43,745 nt of DNA, from NCBI GenBank assembly GCA_017463245.1, contig JAFTPN010000032.1:1-43745 (forward strand), in the 5' to 3' direction. The first letter of the stretch is position 1. Each line of letters begins with the position of its first letter. Position numbers and translations under genes: made by a program. A model generated the notes under the pieces. The model was not told the DNA's origin, ran no database searches, and saw nothing but the letters and a program-made list of their open reading frames with translations. The stretch comes from Clostridia bacterium (GTDB taxonomy: Bacteria > Bacillota > Clostridia > Christensenellales > Aristaeellaceae). Shown here in pieces: positions 38,943 through 43,745 of the stretch.

Positions 38943-39688
38943 AGCCAGCGCCCCCTTGCAGAGAAAATGCACCCGCTGGTAGTGGTGCTGTCGGCGGTGA
39001 CGGTCACGGTGCTGATCTGGCCGCAGGGCAGCAGCAGGTCGTCGCTGCTCTCCGGGGTGCGGTGGGGCAGCACGTCGGCACCGTCAATGGTGGCGGTGAG
39101 GGTACCGCTTTCGTGGCTGATGACCAGCTCCTGGCCAGCCTTCAGCGGCAGGTCGCGGAAGGTGATGCTGCTCAGGGGCGTGGCGATGGTCACCTCGGCG
39201 GGCGCGTTGCTGCTGCAGACCCAGCGCATGTCCAATGGGGCGGGGGGAGCATCGCCGGGAAGGTAGAGGGTGGAGGTGGCGGAGGTGGGCTGGGCGTCCT
39301 CCCAGAAGGGCGCTTCATAGGCGGTGAAGGTGATGGACAGGGCGTCCGTCCACTTCAGAGCGCTGGAAAGGGTGGGGAGGTTCTCCGCCTGCACCTTCAG
39401 GCGCTGCTGGGGGCGGTCGCCGGTGGAAAGATAGCTGCCCTGCGCCCAGGTGCGCACCTTTTGCAAAATGGCCTGGCGGCGGGCGGGACGGGGCTCGCGG
39501 ATGGCAAAGCGCACCGTGACGGACAGGCTCTGCCTTGTGCGGCGGGCAAGAAAAACACCGTCGCCCTGGGCGCGGGCGGCGGTGGACAGCAGCTGGCTGG
39601 GCGGCTGCTCCTGAAGATCAATGATGTGGATGGCCGGGTCGAGATCCTGCAGACCCTGCTGATCCAGCCATACTTTGTATCGGGTCAT
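38939..39688 (-). CDS. Distal-tail (Dit)-like phage protein
   Basis: A 249-residue protein in the place and of the size of siphophage Dit, the ring joining tail tube and baseplate. Features in keeping are an N-terminal beta domain (RQSLSVTVRFAIRE, RRQAILQKVRTWAQGSYL) and a C-terminal galectin-like part (LSITFTAYEAPFWED, APAEVTIATPLSSI). The ATG at 39688 follows CAAGGAGG. It is coupled to the Tal-like gene by a GTGA overlap and lies 17 bases after the spike gene. Homology is judged from pattern and context, not a search. Confidence 0.8.
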   Translation of the reverse strand: MTRYKVWLDQQGLQDLDPAIHIIDLQEQPPSQLLSTAARAQGDGVFLARRTRQSLSVTVRFAIREPRPARRQAILQKVRTWAQGSYLSTGDRPQQRLKVQAENLPTLSSALKWTDALSITFTAYEAPFWEDAQPTSATSTLYLPGDAPPAPLDMRWVCSSNAPAEVTIATPLSSITFRDLPLKAGQELVISHESGTLTATIDGADVLPHRTPESSDDLLLPCGQISTVTVTADSTTTSGCIFSARGRWL

Positions 39689-39705
39689 GGGTACCTCCTT
39701 GGTGC

Positions 39706-42405
39706 TTATTGGGCGGCGAAGTCCACCTGGATTTCGCCGGTGTAACCGTCGGTGAGGGCGGTGCGCTCCACGGTCAGCTCGTAGGAGCCGGCATTGCTGC
39801 CGGGATAGACAGCGAAGATGACCACCTTGCCGCTGCTCAGCGCGCCGGAGGGAACGCGGATGTAGACCTCCTCGCCAGCGGCGGCCACATGGGAGGTGGT
39901 CCAGTCGGTGACGGTCACGGTGACATCGCTGCCCTCCAGCTGCTTTACGGTGAGCTTATAGATGGCGGCGGCGTCCTCATAGGGCAGGGTGAGGCGGATG
40001 TTGGTGTTGGCGGCATTGTAGCTAAGGGTGCGGCGGCTGTAGTACAGGTAGTCCGTGTCGCCGGAGGCTCCGGCGCTGTTTTCCATGGCGGCCAGGCGGG
40101 CGCTGAAGTCGTTCAGCTGCTCGGCGAGATCCTGCTGGGTCAGGGCGCTGCACTTGGCGATGCCATCCAGCGGGCAGATGGGCAGCTCCACCAGGACGCC
40201 GTTCTCATCAAAGGCGGTGACGCCGCTAAACTCGATGACCTTGCGCTTGTCGGCAATGGCGATGGCGCTCTCCAGGTCGGCGGGCATGTTGAACACATAG
40301 CCGGGGAGGCTGTCGCCCATGAGGCGCAAGGTCACGCCGGAAACGTGGATGGCGGGGTAGCGGGTCATGAACAGGCCGGAGGCAGCGGCGGATTCGGCAG
40401 AATACAGCGTCACACCGCTGACCAGGTCGAAGCTGCCCTCGCCGGTGTACACCGCGTCCACATTGCTGATGTTGATCTCGCCCTCGAAGTAGCGGCCATA
40501 GTCGCAGCGCAGGTTCACCAGCTGATGCACCCAGTCCGTCAGCACCTGGCAGTTCGAGATGTTCAGCGCACCCTTGCCATAGCCGAAGTTCAGCGTCTGG
40601 CCATAGATGCGGCAGTTGTGGATGGTGACGTTGGCGAAGTAGTCGTGCACGTCCACGCGGTTCAGCTCGCACCCCTCAAAGGTGACTTCCTTCGCGCCGT
40701 TGAGGCCGACGCAGCCCCAGTAGCCCAGGAGGTTGCAGTCACGCACGGTGAGATCCAGCACGCACACGGCGTTGAGCAGATAGCCCGCCACGCCCCGGGG
40801 ATTGGCCTCGGTGGGCTTGCCGGCGATGTTAATGCCCTTGATGTTCTCCATGGTCACATCGGCGCAGTTGTTCAGGGTGAACACGCTGCCGCGGTAGCCG
40901 CTGTTCTGTGTGGTGCGGCGGTTGGGGTGGATGAGGAAATCCCGCAGGACCACATTGCTGCGCTCGCAGCGCAGGAAGTACACCGCCACGGAAGCAAAGC
41001 CCACGTCGAACTCCAGGGTGCAGCCCCGGAAGGTGAGCTGGGTGGCGGGATAGCGGGAGAAGATCACCTGGGTGTCCTCGCGGGCGTCATCGATGGCAGG
41101 GCTGTACACATAGCCATCCATGCCGTGGCGGATGATCTCCTTGCGATCCTCGGTGGTGATCTCTCCGGCGTTGTAGCGGGTGGTGTCGCCGGGGTGGGTG
41201 AGGATGAACAGGCCGTTGGGCTGGTAACCCGTCTCGGCAGAGGGCCAGCGGGTGGCGAACTGCTTGATCTCGCCCAGGTCGAGGCCTTCGGTGGTGTGGA
41301 AGGTCTGGCCGCCCAGCCAGTAGGTACCGTAGCGGTTGTAGCCATCGATGAGGATGGTGGAGCCGCTGAGATCCACATTGTGGTTGTTCACATACAGCCA
41401 GCCAGAAATGGCCTTGTAGATGGTGCCGCCATGCTGGATCACATCGCAGCGGCACTTTTCGCCGATGAAATGGGCGCGGTACATGGCCTCGTAGTCGTCG
41501 TGGGTGCCATCCAGATAGGCACCGCAGGCGGCGTAGCTCACCTGGGTGACCTTGCCGGAGAGCAGCGTGGCCGGGGAGCAGGGCAGCAGGAAGGATGCAA
41601 ACAGGGCAGTCAGGTCGGTGCAGGGGATGGGCTCGAAGTGGTATTCACCGTTCAGCGCGGCGCCGTCCTCGGTGATCTTGCGGCACAGCTGCAGCGCGCC
41701 ATCCTTGAAAAGCAGCGTGTCGGTCACGTTGCCCAGACGGCGCAGGGTGTAGTCGGTGCCCTCCACGGTGAGGGTGGCGCTGCCGCCATCGGTCAGGCTG
41801 TTGAAGATGGCCTGCACGCCTTCGGTCAGCACAGGCTGGGCAGCTTCCAGCACGGTGGGGCGGTCACTTTCCGGCAGGGCGTTGATCTCCGCCCAGGTGA
41901 CCTCCAGGGTGGTGGCGCCGGAGCCGATGGTGCTGCGGGCGGCCTGAGCAGCGGCGTCGGCGCGGGCGGTGGCGGCCTCCATGGCGTCGATCTGTGCCAG
42001 CAGGGCGGTGAGATCGGGGACGATGTCCTCCGGGTCGGTGATGGCGTCGGTGCGGCTGGCAGCCACATGGCCTTCGCCCCAGAAGATGGTGCTGGTGCAG
42101 CCCGCCAGCGTGAGCTTCACGATCAGGCTGAAGCGGCCACTATGGGTGTAGCAGGCAGCGGGCAGGGTGAGGGCGGCGCAGCCCTCTTCCACCGCGCCGG
42201 TGATGGGCACGGTGACACCATCGGCACGGATGAAATAGCCGCTGACGCTGGCTCCGGTCACATCGACCGGGGTGCCGCAGCGGGTACAGGCGATGCGAAA
42301 GCTGTGCGCCTGCTGGTCGTGGGTGAGCAGGGCGGGACGGATGGGCTGCATGGTCACGCCACGATCCAGGTCGGTGGAGTAAGTCAGGGTGGTGCGGATC
42401 GGCAT
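39706..42405 (-). CDS. BppU-like N-terminus fused to a beta-helix: phage tailspike or receptor-binding protein
   Basis: An 899-residue protein and first gene of the tail cassette. Residues 1-125 look like the baseplate-anchoring BppU_N domain (TLTYSTDLDRGVTMQPIRP, GASVSGYFIRADGVTVPITG, SGRFSLIVKL). A short helical segment lies at about 130-165. Residues 330-720 are a right-handed beta-helix of the pectate-lyase/tailspike kind, with repeated short strands and Asn or Cys turns (LTVRDCNLLGYWGCVGLNGA, VTIHNCRIYGQTLNFGYGKG). Residues 760-899 are a C-terminal beta-sandwich, probably for trimerisation or binding. It would recognise a glycan. The ATG follows AAAGGAGG. Confidence 0.85.
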   Translation of the reverse strand: MPIRTTLTYSTDLDRGVTMQPIRPALLTHDQQAHSFRIACTRCGTPVDVTGASVSGYFIRADGVTVPITGAVEEGCAALTLPAACYTHSGRFSLIVKLTLAGCTSTIFWGEGHVAASRTDAITDPEDIVPDLTALLAQIDAMEAATARADAAAQAARSTIGSGATTLEVTWAEINALPESDRPTVLEAAQPVLTEGVQAIFNSLTDGGSATLTVEGTDYTLRRLGNVTDTLLFKDGALQLCRKITEDGAALNGEYHFEPIPCTDLTALFASFLLPCSPATLLSGKVTQVSYAACGAYLDGTHDDYEAMYRAHFIGEKCRCDVIQHGGTIYKAISGWLYVNNHNVDLSGSTILIDGYNRYGTYWLGGQTFHTTEGLDLGEIKQFATRWPSAETGYQPNGLFILTHPGDTTRYNAGEITTEDRKEIIRHGMDGYVYSPAIDDAREDTQVIFSRYPATQLTFRGCTLEFDVGFASVAVYFLRCERSNVVLRDFLIHPNRRTTQNSGYRGSVFTLNNCADVTMENIKGINIAGKPTEANPRGVAGYLLNAVCVLDLTVRDCNLLGYWGCVGLNGAKEVTFEGCELNRVDVHDYFANVTIHNCRIYGQTLNFGYGKGALNISNCQVLTDWVHQLVNLRCDYGRYFEGEINISNVDAVYTGEGSFDLVSGVTLYSAESAAASGLFMTRYPAIHVSGVTLRLMGDSLPGYVFNMPADLESAIAIADKRKVIEFSGVTAFDENGVLVELPICPLDGIAKCSALTQQDLAEQLNDFSARLAAMENSAGASGDTDYLYYSRRTLSYNAANTNIRLTLPYEDAAAIYKLTVKQLEGSDVTVTVTDWTTSHVAAAGEEVYIRVPSGALSSGKVVIFAVYPGSNAGSYELTVERTALTDGYTGEIQVDFAAQ

Positions 42406-42425
42406 TGATACGCCTCCTTTGGCAA

Positions 42426-42466
42426 GAATAAAAACAGAGCCGGATCGCTTGATCCAGCTCTGTTTG
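42426..42466 (-). terminator. Hairpin with T-run directly before the tail cassette
   Basis: On the minus strand, arms AAACAGAGC-TGGATC and GATCC-GGCTCTGTTT (one mismatch) are followed by TTTTTATT. It ends about 20 bases before the cassette start codon. It can end the upstream secreted-protein transcript, yet it must be passed or bypassed for the cassette to be expressed. Confidence 0.87.
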
Positions 42467-42526
42467 ATATCAATTTACCACCCTGCCTGCGGACACACAA
42501 CGACGGTGGCGGACATGATGGCCGTA

Positions 42527-43111
42527 TTACTCCTTGAAGCTGATGGCGTCCAGCTTGTTCAGCAGGGCGTCCACCTCATCCATGGAGGCGCCGGTGAGGG
42601 TGAAGATGTAGCTGCCAGCCTCGCCGCCCAGGGGGACGTAGAGCTGCACCATGTACAGGGGGGTCTTCAGGTCAACGTTCACGGCGGTATAGTCCGCATC
42701 CATGGACATGATCAGCGTCATGGTGCCGGTTTCCTCGTCGCGCTCGGCGGCCAGCAGGGTCTCGTTGGTCACGGCAACGCCCTGGGCGATCAGCCCCTGG
42801 GCAGACTGGGTCAGCACCAGGTTGCCGAAGGTGGTGGCGTCGACGTCGCCCATTTCGCTCACGTCAGAGGAAGTCCACACGGCGTTGATGTTGGGATGCA
42901 TGATGGCGGTCTCGTCATAATCGGGGTAGAGCATCATCAGGATGCTGCCCTCGGCCTTTTCGCCCTTCTGGACGGCGTCGGTGGCGTTGACGGTGAGGTA
43001 GAAGTCATCGAACTCCACGGTGTAGACATCGGGGTTGGAAGCCGCTTCGCCCAGGGCGATGGCGGGCAGCAGGAGCATGAGGCTCAGAAGCAGTGCAAGG
43101 ATCTTTTTCAT
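42527..43111 (-). CDS. Small secreted protein, function unknown
   Basis: A 194-residue exported protein with a signal peptide ending AIALGEA at about residue 22. The mature part is acidic and beta-rich, with no cysteines or catalytic motif. MHPNINAVWTSSD and TPLYMVQLYVPLGG are its most distinctive stretches. It may be a lipoprotein-like sensor without a lipobox. GGAGGAATACCA precedes the ATG. It is transcribed alone from a promoter next to the flippase terminator, and ends at the hairpin before the tail cassette. Confidence 0.78.
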   Translation of the reverse strand: MKKILALLLSLMLLLPAIALGEAASNPDVYTVEFDDFYLTVNATDAVQKGEKAEGSILMMLYPDYDETAIMHPNINAVWTSSDVSEMGDVDATTFGNLVLTQSAQGLIAQGVAVTNETLLAAERDEETGTMTLIMSMDADYTAVNVDLKTPLYMVQLYVPLGGEAGSYIFTLTGASMDEVDALLNKLDAISFKE

Positions 43112-43137
43112 TGGTATTCCTCCTCCATACTTTGGTG

Positions 43138-43165
43138 ATTATACTTTACCATAAAAAAGCAGGAT
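43138..43165 (-). promoter_or_regulatory. Promoter of the secreted-protein gene at 42527
   Basis: On the minus strand TATAAT (43138-43143) lies about 27 bases before the start codon. No good -35 is found at 17 bases, where the T-run of the flippase terminator lies; TTGCAC with TAAAGT is an alternative pair. Confidence 0.5.
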
Positions 43166-43193
43166 GTGCAAGGGATGTGCTGCACTATTCCTG
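43153..43193 (-). terminator. Terminator of the flippase gene
   Basis: On the minus strand, CAGGA...GTGCA and TGCAC...TCCTG form a two-part stem followed by CTTTTTT. It overlaps the last codons of the flippase gene. Confidence 0.75.
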
Positions 43194-43745
43194 TTTTGCC
43201 CGGCGGAGGATAGCGGCGTTCCAGAGGACGGAAATGACCTGCCCCAGCATGGAGGCCAGAGCTGCGCCGAAGAGCCGCACCTGGGGCAGCGGCACCAGCA
43301 GGGCAGCGCACAGCAGGGAGGCCAGGCTGCTGACGATGGTGGCGGTGAGGGAGCGGCGCTGCAGGCCGAGGCCGGTGATCATGCCCATTTGCACCTGATG
43401 CAGGGCAAAGAGCAGCGCCAGGGGGCACATGAAGCGCACCAGCGGCGCTAAGGCCGGGGTGTGATAGAGGTGGAAGCTGAGGAAATCGGCGGTGAAGAAC
43501 AGCCCGGCGGAGGCAAGCAGCCCGATGAGCAGCGCGGGGCGCAGCAGGCGCTGCATGGTGCAGCGCAGGGCACGGGAGTCGCCTTCGGCACGGGAGATGG
43601 CGGGGGTGGTGATCATGCACAGGGCGCTGGTGACCACACCGGGGATGAGCATCAGGGGCATGGCCATGCCGGTCATCAGGCCAAACTGGGCGGTGGCGGC
43701 GGTGGCGCTCAGCCCGGAATGCCGCAGGCACACCGGCAGCAGCAC
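43185..43745 (-). CDS. MOP-superfamily flippase, SpoVB/polysaccharide-export type (5' end outside window)
   Basis: The C-terminal 186 residues of a membrane transporter of the MATE/MurJ/PST group. At least five hydrophobic helices are visible. PAISRAEGDSRALRCTMQRL and LGLQRRSLTATIVSSL match the loops found in SpoVB and related stage V sporulation or polysaccharide flippases. LIPGVVTSALCMITTPAIS is the best family marker. Such proteins flip lipid-linked precursors during cortex or capsule synthesis. The gene runs off the right edge, so length and start cannot be judged, and a general polysaccharide exporter remains possible. Confidence 0.85.
   Translation of the reverse strand: MLLPVCLRHSGLSATAATAQFGLMTGMAMPLMLIPGVVTSALCMITTPAISRAEGDSRALRCTMQRLLRPALLIGLLASAGLFFTADFLSFHLYHTPALAPLVRFMCPLALLFALHQVQMGMITGLGLQRRSLTATIVSSLASLLCAALLVPLPQVRLFGAALASMLGQVISVLWNAAILRRAKQE

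Noticed and set aside
35858-42405. A complete prophage or a full tailocin
   Set aside because: No integrase, repressor, head, tube, sheath or tape-measure gene is present between 35813 and 42527.
39709-42408. An 899-codon plus-strand ORF exactly opposite the tailspike gene
   Set aside because: It mirrors the codon phase of a GC-rich gene, is dominated by Gly, Ala, Val and His, and has no sensible ribosome site or domain. It is a shadow frame.

Overview
The window is chromosomal DNA from a GC-rich, spore-forming, Gram-positive anaerobe of the class Clostridia, possibly near Christensenellales or Oscillospirales. The order is an inference from gene content and style, not a measured placement. 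Supporting signs are a 26-28 residue SpoVM-like ORF, a SpoVB/MOP-type flippase at the right edge, strong GGAGG ribosome-binding sites, many short lipid-rich signal peptides, lysine and THF riboswitches, group II ECF transporter genes, and DUF951, DUF421 and DUF4363 proteins. Both ends cut genes: tldD on the left and a polysaccharide flippase on the right.

Layout. 1-2317: tldD-tldE, a peptidase pair. 2358-4397: a CadC-type metal-sensing ArsR repressor and a secreted peptidoglycan-binding protein with a Pro/Thr repeat tail. 4674-8506: an MFS exporter, a secreted protein with five SH3b domains and a secreted protein with a duplicated domain. 8635-10313: an ECF sigma factor overlapping its likely anti-sigma partner. 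10353-13426 (minus): a three-gene operon for a MotA/ZorA-like channel subunit, a MotB/ZorB-like peptidoglycan anchor and a small membrane-anchored protein. 13649-13883: two tiny genes, the second SpoVM-like. 14088-17331: a lysine riboswitch controlling asd-dapA-dapB. 17398-18380: two GNAT acetyltransferases. 18431-23442: an EF-G paralogue with altered G motifs, murI diverging from a DUF951 gene, signal peptidase I and a VanY-like protein missing its catalytic Glu. 23609-29152: a secreted Ig-like protein, nth-folT behind a THF riboswitch, an APH-family kinase and an FAD oxidoreductase. 29153-29492: a mosaic of repeats and hairpins. 29493-33707 (minus): ecfA1-ecfA2-ecfT-truA-phosphoesterase. 33810-35518: DUF421-DUF4363 and marR. 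35659-35812: initiator and elongator tRNA-Met. 35858-42405 (minus): a compact phage-tail and lysis cassette without head, tape-measure or integrase genes. 42527-43745: a secreted protein and the flippase.

How the parts connect. Lysine and meso-diaminopimelate synthesis (asd, dapA, dapB), D-Glu supply (murI), SH3b and peptidoglycan-binding proteins, the VanY-like protein and the OmpA-like anchor all concern the cell wall. FolT probably uses the EcfA1-EcfA2-EcfT module encoded 5 kb away for folate uptake. The two loci most worth a second look are the ZorAB-like stator operon with no Zorya effector genes, and the intact minimal tail, endolysin and holin cassette beside the tRNA-Met pair.

Most genes sit in short, tightly coupled operons with ATGA or GTGA overlaps. 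Several promoters share an unusual -35 element, TTGCGT, 17 bp upstream of TATAAT.
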